A stretch of 41,607 nucleotides of DNA from Methylibium sp. GTDB lineage: Bacteria > Pseudomonadota > Gammaproteobacteria > Burkholderiales > Burkholderiaceae_C. Under the pieces are notes generated by a model. The model made no database searches. It saw only the letters and a list, made by a program, of their open reading frames with translations, and had not been told where the DNA came from. The translations under genes and the position numbers were made by a program. Numbering within the stretch: the stretch's first letter is position 1; each line of letters starts with the position of its first letter. Below are positions 23,518 to 33,517 of this stretch, one piece after another. The DNA is taken from positions 1-41,607 of the forward strand of contig PNNH01000047.1 in assembly GCA_013824165.1 (NCBI GenBank), given 5' to 3'.

Positions 23518-25188
23518 TCAGCCCGCGTCCGGCGGCCCGCCTTCCATGCCCTGGTGAATGCTCAGGTAGAGCCGGCCATCAAACCACTGCTCCCAGCCGC
23601 TGGCGCGCAGGCGGTCCAGCACCGGGCCCTTGACTTCAGCGAGGTCCAGGCCCAGACCGCGCGCCGCCAGCGCCTGTTGCAGGTCCTGCAGCGCCTGCAA
23701 GCCGCTCAGGTCGATGGTGTTCACCGGCGTCATCTGCAGCAGCACCCGTCGCGCCCCGGGGCACAGCGGCAGCTGCGCCAGCACCACCTCGGCCAGATTG
23801 CCGGCATTGGTGAAGAGCAGGCTCTCATCGATGCGCAGGCCCAGCACATCGTCGCGCAGCTCGACGGCATAGCGCTCGGCATGGCGGTAATGCTCGGTGC
23901 CCGGCACGCGGCCCAGCAGCGCCACATGGGGCCGCGCGGTGCGCTGCAGCAGCAAGGCCACCGAGACGATCACGCCCAGCGCGATGGCCTCGCCCACATC
24001 GCGGCACAGGGCGACGGCGGCCACGCTGAGCATCAGCAGCGCCTCGGTGCGCGAATAGCGCCATGCCTGGCGAAGCGGCGCCAGCTTGAGGCCGGACAGC
24101 ACGGCCACGATGATGGTGGCGGCCAGCGCCGCCTTGGGCAGTAGCGCCAACGGCTCGGCCAGCAGCAGCAGGGCGGCCGCGATCAGCAGACCCACCAGCG
24201 CACCGGCCCAGCGGCTGCGCACGCCCGCATCGGCCAGCAGCACGCTGCGCGAGAAGCTGGCCGCCACCGGCATGCCGCCGCTGAAGGCCGCGGCCAGATT
24301 GGCTGCGCCCAGGCCGCGCATCTCGGCGCGCGGGTCCACTGCCAGGCCGGCACGCCGGCCCAGCGATTGCGCCACCACCAGATTGGAGACAAAGGCCACC
24401 AGCGCGATCGACAGCGCCGAAGGCAGCAGCGCCCGCCACAGCTGCAGATCCAGCAGCGGCAAGGTGGCGCTGAAGCTCAGCGGCGGCAGCGTGCCGATCT
24501 GCGCCACCGGGCCCAGGCCTGGGCCGGCCGTCAGCAACAGCGCGGTGCAACCCAACAGCACGACCAAGGGCGCCAGCTTGGCCGCCAGGCCACGCAGCCA
24601 ACGCCGCGCCGCCAGCAGGGCCAGCACCGCCAGCGCGCCGATCAGCACGGTGCCGGGCTGGATCTGCCAGCCGGTGGCGGCCGCGCTCTGCAGCACGGTG
24701 ATCAGGTCAGCCCCGCGCGCCGGACTGCCCAGCAGCACCGGCAGCTGGCTCAGCGCGATGGACAGCGCCGCACCGATCTCAAAGCCCTGCAGCACCGGCG
24801 CCGACAGCAGCGCCGCCAGCGCATGCAGGCGCAGCCAGGCCGCCAGCAGCAGTGCCAGGCCCACCTGGGCCGCCAGCACCAGCGCGGCGGCCTGCGGGGC
24901 GACCCCGGGCGGCAGCTGCGCCAGGGCCTGGGCAATCATCAGCGCCAACACCGCGGCCGGCCCGAAGCCCAGCAAGGGGCTGGCGCCAAACAGCGCATAG
25001 GCCAACAGCGGCAGCACGCTGGCATACAGACCCACCTGAGCCGGCAGGCCGGCCAGCAGCGCATAAGCCAGGCTTTGCGGCACCAGCAGCACGGCCACGA
25101 CGGCAGCGGCAGGCAACTCGCGGCGGATGGTGCCGCACGCCGCGCGCACGCCCTGCAGCTGCATCCGCAAAGGGCCGCGTGCTGTCAT
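23518..25188 (-). CDS. SulP-family anion transporter with STAS domain
   Basis: A 556-residue inner-membrane transporter. It starts with the SulP signature (AAAVVAVLLVPQSLAYALLAG), has about ten to twelve hydrophobic segments, and keeps SGGMPVAASFSRS. The C-terminal 120 residues form a STAS domain (QMTPVNTIDLSGLQALQDL). The family moves sulfate, bicarbonate or other anions; which one cannot be read here. It lies between gatB and gshA on the same strand, 23 bases after the gatB stop and 69 bases before gshA, which fits sulfate supply for cysteine and glutathione but does not prove it. The start at 25188 gives MTARGPLRMQLQ. Confidence 0.9.
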   Translation of the reverse strand: MTARGPLRMQLQGVRAACGTIRRELPAAAVVAVLLVPQSLAYALLAGLPAQVGLYASVLPLLAYALFGASPLLGFGPAAVLALMIAQALAQLPPGVAPQAAALVLAAQVGLALLLAAWLRLHALAALLSAPVLQGFEIGAALSIALSQLPVLLGSPARGADLITVLQSAAATGWQIQPGTVLIGALAVLALLAARRWLRGLAAKLAPLVVLLGCTALLLTAGPGLGPVAQIGTLPPLSFSATLPLLDLQLWRALLPSALSIALVAFVSNLVVAQSLGRRAGLAVDPRAEMRGLGAANLAAAFSGGMPVAASFSRSVLLADAGVRSRWAGALVGLLIAAALLLLAEPLALLPKAALAATIIVAVLSGLKLAPLRQAWRYSRTEALLMLSVAAVALCRDVGEAIALGVIVSVALLLQRTARPHVALLGRVPGTEHYRHAERYAVELRDDVLGLRIDESLLFTNAGNLAEVVLAQLPLCPGARRVLLQMTPVNTIDLSGLQALQDLQQALAARGLGLDLAEVKGPVLDRLRASGWEQWFDGRLYLSIHQGMEGGPPDAG

Positions 25189-25190
25189 CG

Positions 25191-25215
25191 CTGAGGCCTG
25201 GGGCCAGCGCCTCAG
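25191..25215 (-). promoter_or_regulatory. Hairpin covering the gatB stop and the sulP start region
   Basis: CTGAGGC (25191-25197) and GCCTCAG (25209-25215) form a 7-base stem with an 11-base loop. The stem covers the gatB stop codon and ends two bases before the sulP ATG. It has no T-run, so it is more likely a translation-coupling or sequestering hairpin than a terminator. It would couple SulP translation to GatB translation. Confidence 0.4.
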
Positions 25216-26669
25216 GCCGCGCCCAGCTTCTTCTTCAGCAGCTCGTTGACCAGCGCCGGGTTGGCCTTGCCCTTGGTGGCCTTCATGGCCTGGCCGACCA
25301 GTGCATTGAAGGCTTTCTCCTTGCCAGCGCGGAACTCTTCCACCGACTTGGCATTGGCGGCCAGCACCTCGTCGAGGATGGCCTCGATGGCGCCGGTGTC
25401 GTTGGACTGCTTCAGGTCCTTGGCGGCGATGATGGCGTCCACGTCCGAACCCTCGCCGGCCCACAGGGCGTCGAACACCTGCTTGGCGGCGTTGTTCGAG
25501 ATCGTCCCGTCGGCAATGCGGCCAATGAGCTGGGCCAGCACGGCAGCGCCCACCGGCGCGGCGTTGATCTCGATGCCCTCGCTGTTCAAGCGCTTGCTGA
25601 TCTCGCCCATGATCCAGTTGGCCACCAGCTTGGGCGCGGCACCGGCGGCTTTGGCGGCCTCGTAGTAGCGCGCCGTCGCCAAGCTCTGCGTCATCATCGT
25701 CGCGTCGTACTCGGGCAGGCCGTCGGCTTCGACAAAGCGCTTGGCCATCACGCGCGGCAGCTCGGGCATCTCGCTCTTCACGCGCTCCACCCAATCCGGG
25801 CCGATCACCAGCGGCGGCAGGTCGGGGTCGGGGAAGTAGCGGTAGTCAGCCGAGTCTTCCTTGCTGCGCATCGCGCGGGTCTCGCCGGTGTCGGGGTTGT
25901 AGAGCACCGTGGCCTGCTGGATGGCCAGGCCGTCCTCAATCTGGTCGATCTGCCAGTTGACCTCGAAGTTCACCGCGTCGACCAGGTAGCGGAAGCTGTT
26001 CAGGTTCTTGATCTCGCGGCGCGTGCCGAAGGGCTCGCCGGGCTTGCGCACCGAGACGTTGACGTCGCAGCGGAACGAGCCTTCCTGCATATTGCCGTCA
26101 CAGATGCCCAGCCACATCACTAGCGCATGCAGGGTCTTGGCGTATTCGGCGGCCTCGGCGCCCGAGCGCATCTCGGGTTCGCTAACGATCTCCAGCAACG
26201 GCGTGCCGGCGCGGTTCAGGTCGATGCCGGATTGGCCGTGATAGTCCTCGTGCAGGCTCTTGCCCGCGTCTTCTTCGAGGTGGGCGCGAGTCAGGCGCAC
26301 GCTCTTCTTCTCGTCGCCGACGAAGAACTCCACCGTGCCGCCCTGCACCACCGGAATCTCGAACTGGCTGATCTGGTAGCCCTTGGGCAGGTCCGGGTAG
26401 AAGTAGTTCTTGCGCGCGAAGATGGACAGCGGCGCCACCTTGGCGCCCACCGCCAGGCCGAAGCGGATGGCCCGCTCCACCGCGCCGCGGTTGAGCACCG
26501 GCAGCGTGCCGGGCAGGGCCAGGTCCACGGCCGAGGCCTGCGTGTTGGGCGCTGCGCCGAAAGCGGTGGAAGAGCCGCTGAAGATCTTCGATTGCGTGGA
26601 CAGCTGGACGTGGTTTTCCAGGCCGATCACCACCTCGTAGCCGCGGATCAGTTTGGGGGTCGTCGTCAT
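25212..26669 (-). CDS. gatB: Asp-tRNA(Asn)/Glu-tRNA(Gln) amidotransferase subunit B
   Basis: A 485-residue subunit of GatCAB, which converts wrongly charged Glu-tRNA-Gln (and Asp-tRNA-Asn) to the correct form. GatB binds the tRNA and activates the acyl group. It shows [65 protein letters not shown] and the C-terminal YqeY-like tail ([19 protein letters not shown]). The usual third residue in GLE-[VIT]-H is Asn here; this is probably harmless. ATG 26669 follows AGGAA at 10 bases. It is separated from the gatA stop by five bases, so the three genes gatC-gatA-gatB form one operon. Confidence 0.96.
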   Translation of the reverse strand: MTTTPKLIRGYEVVIGLENHVQLSTQSKIFSGSSTAFGAAPNTQASAVDLALPGTLPVLNRGAVERAIRFGLAVGAKVAPLSIFARKNYFYPDLPKGYQISQFEIPVVQGGTVEFFVGDEKKSVRLTRAHLEEDAGKSLHEDYHGQSGIDLNRAGTPLLEIVSEPEMRSGAEAAEYAKTLHALVMWLGICDGNMQEGSFRCDVNVSVRKPGEPFGTRREIKNLNSFRYLVDAVNFEVNWQIDQIEDGLAIQQATVLYNPDTGETRAMRSKEDSADYRYFPDPDLPPLVIGPDWVERVKSEMPELPRVMAKRFVEADGLPEYDATMMTQSLATARYYEAAKAAGAAPKLVANWIMGEISKRLNSEGIEINAAPVGAAVLAQLIGRIADGTISNNAAKQVFDALWAGEGSDVDAIIAAKDLKQSNDTGAIEAILDEVLAANAKSVEEFRAGKEKAFNALVGQAMKATKGKANPALVNELLKKKLGAA

Positions 26670-26674
26670 GGTCG

Positions 26675-28174
26675 TCAGATTCCTGCCGGGGCTTGGAGGT
26701 GCCAGTCGCTGGCCTGCTGCAGCGCATGCGCGGCGTGCAGCAGCTGGCCTTCCTTGAAGTAGTTGCCGATCAGCTGCAGGCCCACGGGCATGCCGCCTTC
26801 GCCGAAGCCCACCGGCACGCTCATGCCGGGCAGGCCGGCCAGCGAGCCGGGCAGCGTGAAGATGTCGGCCAGATAGGCCTTGACCGGATCGTCAGCCCCT
26901 TCGCCCGCCTTCCAGGCCACCGTTGGCGCCACCGGGCCGGCGATCAGATCGCACTGTGTGAAGGCCTGCTGGAAGTCGTCGGCGATCATGCGGCGCAGCT
27001 TCTGCGCCTGCAGGTAGTAGGCGTCGTAGTAGCCGTGCGAGAGGACGTAGCTGCCGATCATGATGCGGCGCTTGACCTCAGGCCCGAAACCTTCGGCGCG
27101 TGTCTTCTTGTACATGTCCAGCAGATCGTCGAACTGCGCCGCGCGGTGGCCGAACTTGACGCCATCGAAGCGCGAGAGATTCGAGCTGGCCTCGGCCGGC
27201 GCGATGATGTAGTAGACCGGAATGGCCAGCTCGGTGCGCGGCAGGCTCACGTCCACCAGCGTGGCGCCCAGCTTCTCCAGCTCGGCCAGTCCCTGGCGCA
27301 CCGCGCCGTTCACATCGGCGGACAGCGCGGCAGGGAAGAACTCCTTGGGCAGGCCGATGCGCAGGCCCTTGAGCGGCTGGGCCGCGGTGGCGCCTTCGCG
27401 TGCGGCCAGCATCTGCGCATGGAAATCCTGCGCGGGCTGCTGCACGCTGGTGGCGTCCCGCTCGTCGAAGCCGCTCATCGCCGACAGCAGCAGCGCGCAG
27501 TCCTCGGCGCTGCGCGCCATCGGGCCGGCCTGGTCGAGGCTGGAGGCGAAGGCGATCATGCCGTAGCGCGAGCAGACGCCGTAGGTCGGCTTGATGCCGG
27601 TGATGCCGGTGAAGCTCGCGGGCTGGCGAATCGATCCGCCGGTGTCTGTGCCGGTGGCGGCGGGAACCAGGCGCGCGGCCACAGCGGTGGCGCTGCCGCC
27701 CGAGGAGCCGCCGGGCACGCGGCTGAGGTCCCAGGGGTTGTGGGCGGGGCCGTAGGCGCTGTTTTCGTTGGCCGAGCCCATCGCGAACTCGTCGCAGTTG
27801 AGCTTGCCCAAGGACACCGTGCCGGCCGCGTTCAGGCGCGCAACGACCGTCGCGTCGAAGGGGCTGCGGTAACCGGCCAGGATCTTGGAGCCGGCCGTTG
27901 TGGGCATGTCGGCGGTGACGAAGATGTCCTTGTGCGCCAGCGGCACGCCCAGCAGGGCGCCGGTCTCGCCAGCAGCCCGGCGGGCATCCGCCGCTGCGGC
28001 GGCAGCCAGGGCGGTCTCGGCATCGACATGCAGGAAGGCGCCCAGCGCTTGCGCCGCAGTAACACGCGCAAGCAGATGTTGGCTCAGTTCGGTGCTGGAG
28101 ACGCTCTTGGCGCCCAGCGCGCGGCCCAGCTCGGCCACGCCCATTTCATGCAAAGGCTTCATCGGGGACACCAT
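26675..28174 (-). CDS. gatA: Asp-tRNA(Asn)/Glu-tRNA(Gln) amidotransferase subunit A
   Basis: A 499-residue glutaminase subunit of GatCAB, of the amidase-signature family. It releases ammonia from glutamine and passes it to GatB. The catalytic triad is intact: Lys82 in AHKDIF, Ser157 in [11 protein letters not shown], and the nucleophile Ser181 in [11 protein letters not shown]. The ATG at 28174 overlaps the gatC stop (TGATG), and a GTG at 28177 is an alternative start. The gene lies between gatC and gatB in the usual order. Confidence 0.96.
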   Translation of the reverse strand: MVSPMKPLHEMGVAELGRALGAKSVSSTELSQHLLARVTAAQALGAFLHVDAETALAAAAAADARRAAGETGALLGVPLAHKDIFVTADMPTTAGSKILAGYRSPFDATVVARLNAAGTVSLGKLNCDEFAMGSANENSAYGPAHNPWDLSRVPGGSSGGSATAVAARLVPAATGTDTGGSIRQPASFTGITGIKPTYGVCSRYGMIAFASSLDQAGPMARSAEDCALLLSAMSGFDERDATSVQQPAQDFHAQMLAAREGATAAQPLKGLRIGLPKEFFPAALSADVNGAVRQGLAELEKLGATLVDVSLPRTELAIPVYYIIAPAEASSNLSRFDGVKFGHRAAQFDDLLDMYKKTRAEGFGPEVKRRIMIGSYVLSHGYYDAYYLQAQKLRRMIADDFQQAFTQCDLIAGPVAPTVAWKAGEGADDPVKAYLADIFTLPGSLAGLPGMSVPVGFGEGGMPVGLQLIGNYFKEGQLLHAAHALQQASDWHLQAPAGI

Positions 28175-28473
28175 CACTCAATGACCTTGGGAACAAGAAA
28201 CAGGCCGTCCTCGACGGCCGGGGCGCTGCGCTGGTTGAGCTCACGCTGGTTGGTCTCGGTGACACGGTCCTCGCGCAGGCGCAGCTGGACGTCCTGCACC
28301 GCCGACAGCGGCGTGTACAGCGGCTCGACGCCGGCGGTATCCACCGCGCTCATCTGCTCGACGATGGAAAAGAAGCCATTCAACTGGCTGAGCAGGGCGC
28401 CCTGCTCAGCCTCAGAAAGCTCCAGGCGCGCCAGGTGGGCGATGCGACTCACGTCTTGGGGGGTCAGGGCCAT
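28174..28473 (-). CDS. gatC: Asp-tRNA(Asn)/Glu-tRNA(Gln) amidotransferase subunit C
   Basis: A 99-residue small subunit that stabilises GatA on GatB. The family start [16 protein letters not shown], the middle [22 protein letters not shown] and the end [11 protein letters not shown] are clear. ATG 28473 follows GAGGAA. It is the first gene of the gat operon, and its stop overlaps the gatA start. It is divergent from mreB across about 290 bases that carry the gat promoter candidate and the mreB leader terminator. Confidence 0.95.
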   Translation of the reverse strand: MALTPQDVSRIAHLARLELSEAEQGALLSQLNGFFSIVEQMSAVDTAGVEPLYTPLSAVQDVQLRLREDRVTETNQRELNQRSAPAVEDGLFLVPKVIE

Positions 28474-28520
28474 GGGAAGTGCAGTTCCTCAGGGTTCAAC
28501 AGGGGGCAAAAAACTAGGCC

Positions 28521-28536
28521 CGGCAAGGGCTTGCCG
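28521..28536. repeat. Inverted repeat in the gatC leader
   Basis: CGGCAAG-GG-CTTGCCG is a perfect 7-base inverted repeat. On the minus strand it lies in the 5' leader of gatC and is followed, seven bases later, by six T residues (28507-28512). This is a poor but possible leader terminator for the gat transcript. It may simply be a leader hairpin. Confidence 0.3.
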
Positions 28537-28560
28537 CAGGTTCATTCATGGGGGGTTCGG

Positions 28561-29803
<1,243 letters not shown>

Positions 29804-29820
29804 GCGTGGCCTACTGCGCG

Positions 29821-29935
29821 GACGTCATGCGTCGTTGGGCGGTGCTCGCAATCCTCACGTACAGGAAGTACGTTCCGGTTGCTGCGCGCCGTCCGCCTAG
29901 CCTGGCGCCCGCTCGCTACGGCCCGAAAGGCCGCT
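29821..29935. repeat. Palindromic intergenic repeat between mreB and mreC
   Basis: The 169-base gap between mreB and mreC holds a nested palindrome. ACGTAC (29857-29862) and GTACGT (29868-29873) flank an AGGAA loop. Outside them are GCAA/TTGC (29848-29851, 29879-29882) and GGCGG/CCGCC (29838-29842, 29893-29897). A second hairpin CGGCC-CGAAA-GGCCG (29919-29933) follows. No gene fits here. The composition looks like the dispersed intergenic repeats known from several Burkholderiales genomes; that is an impression from memory. No second copy was noticed in this window. Confidence 0.55.
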
Positions 29936-29972
29936 AAACCCCCCATCGCTAGGCGACCACGAGCTCCACACC

Positions 29973-30893
29973 ATGCCACTTGGCACTCTGGATCGCAGCC
30001 CACCCCCCTTCTTCCGCCAAGGCACCTCGGCGCTGACCAAGCTGCTGCTGTGTGCGGCCGCCGCGGTGCTGATGATGGTGGCCGATGCCCGCTTCAAGCT
30101 GGCTGAGCCGGCACGCGCCGGCCTGGCCCTGGTGCTGCACCCGGTGCAGCGTCTGCTGCTCAGCCCGGTAGACGGCTGGGAGCGGCTGCAGGACTATCTG
30201 CGCGGCACCGAGAGCGCGATGGCCGCCGAAGATCAAGCCCGGCGGCAGCTGGTGCTGCAGGCCGAGAAGCTGGGCCGCACCGAGCAGTTGCAGGCCGAGA
30301 ACGCCCGCCTGCGCGCTCTGCTGGGCCTGCGCCCAGCGCTGACGGTGCGGTCGCTGGCGGCGGAGGTGCTGTACGAGGCCACCGATCCCTATTCGCGCCG
30401 CGTCGTCGTCGACCGCGGCAGCGCCCAGGGCATGCCGCCTGGCGCGCCGGTGATCAACGATGCCGGCGTGCTGGGCCAGGTCACGCGCGTCTACACGCTG
30501 TCGTCCGAAGTGACGCTGCTGGCCGACAAGGATGCCGCCATCCCGGTGCTGAACGTGCGCAGCCAGCAGCGCGGCGTGGCCTTCGGCCTGGGCGATGGCA
30601 GCGGCATGGAACTGCGCTTCATGGCGGCCAATGCCGATGTGCGCGAAGGTGATCTGCTGACCACGTCAGGCCTGGACGGTGTCTATCCGCCCGGATTGCC
30701 GGTCGCCCGCGTCAGCCATGTCGAGCGCCGCGGCGACAGCAGCTTCGCGCGCGTGGCGCTGACACCGGTGGCGCACGCGGAAACCGCGCGCCATGTTTTG
30801 GTGCTGCTACCGCAGCAGGAACTCTTGCCGGCACGTGCGGAGGCCGCAGCGGCTGCCGCCTCGGCGCCGGCTGGAAAGGGGCGCACCCGATGA
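29973..30893 (+). CDS. mreC: Rod-shape-determining protein MreC
   Basis: A 306-residue periplasmic scaffold of the elongasome, anchored by one N-terminal membrane segment (LTKLLLCAAAAVLMMVADARF). A coiled coil follows (about 70-110, LQAEKLGRTEQLQAENARLRALLGL split across the segment), then the beta-barrel part (VVVDRGSAQGMPPGAPVI, GVLGQVTRVY, LTTSGLDGVYPPGLPVARV). The C-terminal tail is Ala-rich. The last four bases overlap mreD (ATGA). It is separated from mreB by the palindromic repeat, unlike the other tight junctions of this operon. MreC connects MreB with MreD, PBP2 and RodA. Confidence 0.94.
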   Translation: MPLGTLDRSPPPFFRQGTSALTKLLLCAAAAVLMMVADARFKLAEPARAGLALVLHPVQRLLLSPVDGWERLQDYLRGTESAMAAEDQARRQLVLQAEKLGRTEQLQAENARLRALLGLRPALTVRSLAAEVLYEATDPYSRRVVVDRGSAQGMPPGAPVINDAGVLGQVTRVYTLSSEVTLLADKDAAIPVLNVRSQQRGVAFGLGDGSGMELRFMAANADVREGDLLTTSGLDGVYPPGLPVARVSHVERRGDSSFARVALTPVAHAETARHVLVLLPQQELLPARAEAAAAAASAPAGKGRTR

Positions 30894-31411
30894 TCATGCC
30901 GCGCGGTGCCGGTCAGCTGCTGCTGCCCGCCAACCCTTTCTTCATCGCCTTCACGCTGCTGCTGGGCCTGGCCGCCGACATGGTGCCGATGGGCCGCCAG
31001 CCCGCCATGCCGGACTTCCTGGCGCTGATCCTGGTGTTCTGGAACGTGCACCAGCCGCGCCGCGTCGGCGTGGGCTGGGCCTTCGTGTTCGGCCTGCTGG
31101 TCGATGTGCACCATGGCGCGCTGCTGGGTCAGCATGCGCTGGCCTACAGCATCCTGAGCTTTGGTGCGGTCAGCCTGCATCGCCGCCTGCCCTGGTTCGG
31201 CACGTTGGTGCAGGCGCTGCATGTGCTGCCGCTGTTCGTGCTGGCGCATGCGGTCTCGCTGCTGCTGCGCCTGGCGGTGGGCGGCATGTGGCCGAGCTGG
31301 TGGGTGCTGCTGGCACCGCTGCTGGAGGCCGCGCTGTGGCCGCTGGCCAGCGTGCTGCTGCTGGCCCCGCAGCGCCGCGCGCCCGATCCCGATGCACATC
31401 GCCCCCTGTGA
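30890..31411 (+). CDS. mreD: Rod-shape-determining protein MreD
   Basis: A 173-residue inner-membrane protein with about five hydrophobic segments. The start NPFFIAFTLLLGLAADMVPM, the segment PDFLALILVFWNVHQPRRVG and FGLLVDVHHGALLGQHAL are typical of MreD. It works with MreC and RodA in wall elongation. The ATG overlaps the mreC stop (ATGA); a second ATG at 30896 is possible. It is followed by mrdA after 21 bases. Confidence 0.93.
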   Translation: MIMPRGAGQLLLPANPFFIAFTLLLGLAADMVPMGRQPAMPDFLALILVFWNVHQPRRVGVGWAFVFGLLVDVHHGALLGQHALAYSILSFGAVSLHRRLPWFGTLVQALHVLPLFVLAHAVSLLLRLAVGGMWPSWWVLLAPLLEAALWPLASVLLLAPQRRAPDPDAHRPL

Positions 31412-31432
31412 GTTGCCGGTGAACGCACTGCC

Positions 31433-33517
31433 ATGACCGTGCTGAACAATGTCGAGCGCGAGGCCTCGCGCTTTCGGCTGCGGGCCGTGGTCGCCGCCGG
31501 CTTCGTGCTGTTCTGCTTCGGCCTGCTGGTCGCGCGCCTGATCTTTCTGCAGGTGATCAAGCACGAGCAACTGCTGGAGCAGGCCGAGAGCAACCGCGTG
31601 GCGGTGGTGCCTATCGTGCCCAACCGCGGCCTGATCAAAGATCGCAACGGCATCGTGCTGGCCAGCAACTACTCGGCCTACACGCTGGAAATCCAGCCAA
31701 GCCGGGTGCAGGACCTGGAGGCCACCATCAACGGTCTGGCCGAGGTGGTCGAGATCCAAACGCGCGACCGCCGCCGCTTCAAGCGCCTGCTCGAAGAAAG
31801 CAAGCACTTCGAGTCGCTGCCGATCCGCACCAAGCTCAGCGATGTGGAGGTGGCGCGCTTCACCGCGCAGCGCTACCGTTTTCCGGGCGTGGAGATCAAG
31901 GCCCGGCTGTTCCGCAGCTACCCGCTGGGCGAGGTGGGCAGCCACCTGATCGGCTATATCGGCCGCATCAATGTGGCCGAGAAGAAGGCCATGGAGGACT
32001 GGAGCGAAGAAGAGCTGGCCAACTACCGCGGCACCGAGTACATCGGCAAGCTGGGGCTGGAGCAGGCCTATGAGCGCGAGCTGCATGGCATCACCGGCTT
32101 CGAGCAGGTCGAGACCAGCGCCGGCGGCCGCGCGGTGCGGCGCCTGGCACACCGCCCACCGACGCCGGGCAACACGCTGGTGCTGTCGATCGACATCCGG
32201 CTGCAGGCGCTGGTGGAAGAGCTCTACAAAGACCGCCGCGGCGCACTGGTGGCCATCGATCCGCGCAACGGCGAGGTGCTGGCCTTCGTCTCCAAGCCGA
32301 CCTTCGACCCGAATCTCTTCGTCGACGGCATCGATGTGGACAGCTGGCGCGAGCTCAACGAGGACCTCGACAAGCCGCTGCTGAACCGCGCCCTGCGCGG
32401 CACCTACCCGCCGGGCTCGACCTACAAGCCCTTGATGGCGATGGCTGCGCTCAACAGCGGCAAGCGCGCGCCGGGCACGATCGTGATGGACAACCTGATC
32501 TACAGCTTCGGCGGCCGCAATTTCGGCAGCCCGGAGACCGACAGGCCCGGCCCCAAGGACATGCGGCTGGCGATCGTCGGCTCGTCGAACGTGTACTTCT
32601 ACAGCCTGGCCAACGAGATGGGTGTGGACCTGATCCATGACGAACTCGAGCCCTTCGGCCTGGGCCGCCGCACCGAGATCGACCTGCAGGGCGAGGTCAC
32701 GGGCGTTCTGCCATCGCAGGACTGGAAGCGGCGCTACTTCGCCAAGAGTCCGGCGAACCAGAAATGGTTCGCCGGCGAGACCATCTCGCTGGGCATCGGC
32801 CAGGGCTACAACAGCTTCACGATGCTGCAACTGGCCAATGCCTATGCGACGGTAGCCAGCGGCGGGCAGCGCTTCAAGCCGCGCCTGGTGCGCGAGATCG
32901 AGGACGTTGTCAAGCATGAGCGCCGCCGGGTCGCGAGCGATGCGCTGGAGCCGCTGCCACTCAAGCCCGCCGATGTACAGGTGATCCTCAGCGCCATGCA
33001 TGGCGTGACGGTGGAGGGTACCTCGCGCGCCGTCTTCATGGGCGCTCCCTACACCAGCGGCGGCAAGACCGGCACGGCGCAGGCGGTGGGCCTGCGCGCC
33101 GGCGAGAAGTACAAGGACGTCAAGGCAGACGAGCGCAAGCGCGACCACTCGCTGTATGTCGCCTTCGCGCCGGCCGAGGCACCGTCCATTGCGCTGGCAG
33201 TGATCGTCGAGAACGCCGGCTGGGGTTCGACCTCGGCGGCACCGATTGCGAGGCGCGTGTTCGACTATCTGCTGACCGGCCAGTACCCGAGCGAGGAAGA
33301 CATTCTGCTGACCCAGCAGGGCAAGAGTACGGCGCCGGTGGGCAAACCTCGCGTCGCGCTTGAGGTGCCCTTGCCGGGCCAGCAAGCGGCCAGCGCATCC
33401 GGTGCAGCCAGCGCCGCCTCCGCGCAGGCCAGCGGCCCGATGCCCGTCAAGCGGCCGGCGCCGCCGGCATCGGCGCCAGCGGCATCTGTTTCTGCGGCAC
33501 AAGGAGCCAGTCGATGA
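31433..33517 (+). CDS. mrdA: Penicillin-binding protein 2 (elongation transpeptidase)
   Basis: A 694-residue inner-membrane protein whose periplasmic transpeptidase cross-links peptidoglycan during elongation. One N-terminal membrane segment (VVAAGFVLFCFGLLVARLIFL) precedes the dimerisation/pedestal part (NRGLIKDRNGIVLASNYSA). Active-site motifs are intact: Ser329 in STYK (329-332), SSN at 384-386 and KTG at 545-547. The last roughly 45 residues are an Ala/Pro/Ser-rich tail with no domain. The gene stop overlaps the rodA start. The order mreD-mrdA-rodA is the normal elongasome order. Confidence 0.96.
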   Translation: MTVLNNVEREASRFRLRAVVAAGFVLFCFGLLVARLIFLQVIKHEQLLEQAESNRVAVVPIVPNRGLIKDRNGIVLASNYSAYTLEIQPSRVQDLEATINGLAEVVEIQTRDRRRFKRLLEESKHFESLPIRTKLSDVEVARFTAQRYRFPGVEIKARLFRSYPLGEVGSHLIGYIGRINVAEKKAMEDWSEEELANYRGTEYIGKLGLEQAYERELHGITGFEQVETSAGGRAVRRLAHRPPTPGNTLVLSIDIRLQALVEELYKDRRGALVAIDPRNGEVLAFVSKPTFDPNLFVDGIDVDSWRELNEDLDKPLLNRALRGTYPPGSTYKPLMAMAALNSGKRAPGTIVMDNLIYSFGGRNFGSPETDRPGPKDMRLAIVGSSNVYFYSLANEMGVDLIHDELEPFGLGRRTEIDLQGEVTGVLPSQDWKRRYFAKSPANQKWFAGETISLGIGQGYNSFTMLQLANAYATVASGGQRFKPRLVREIEDVVKHERRRVASDALEPLPLKPADVQVILSAMHGVTVEGTSRAVFMGAPYTSGGKTGTAQAVGLRAGEKYKDVKADERKRDHSLYVAFAPAEAPSIALAVIVENAGWGSTSAAPIARRVFDYLLTGQYPSEEDILLTQQGKSTAPVGKPRVALEVPLPGQQAASASGAASAASAQASGPMPVKRPAPPASAPAASVSAAQGASR

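Noticed and set aside
22438-24144. A 568-codon plus-strand frame opposite gshA and the SulP gene
   Set aside because: Both minus-strand genes are certain; the frame has no family features.
30683-33502. A 939-codon open frame on the minus strand opposite mreC, mreD and mrdA
   Set aside because: It lies fully antisense to three firm genes and has a His/Gln/Arg-rich composition typical of shadow frames in GC-rich DNA, with no recognisable domain.
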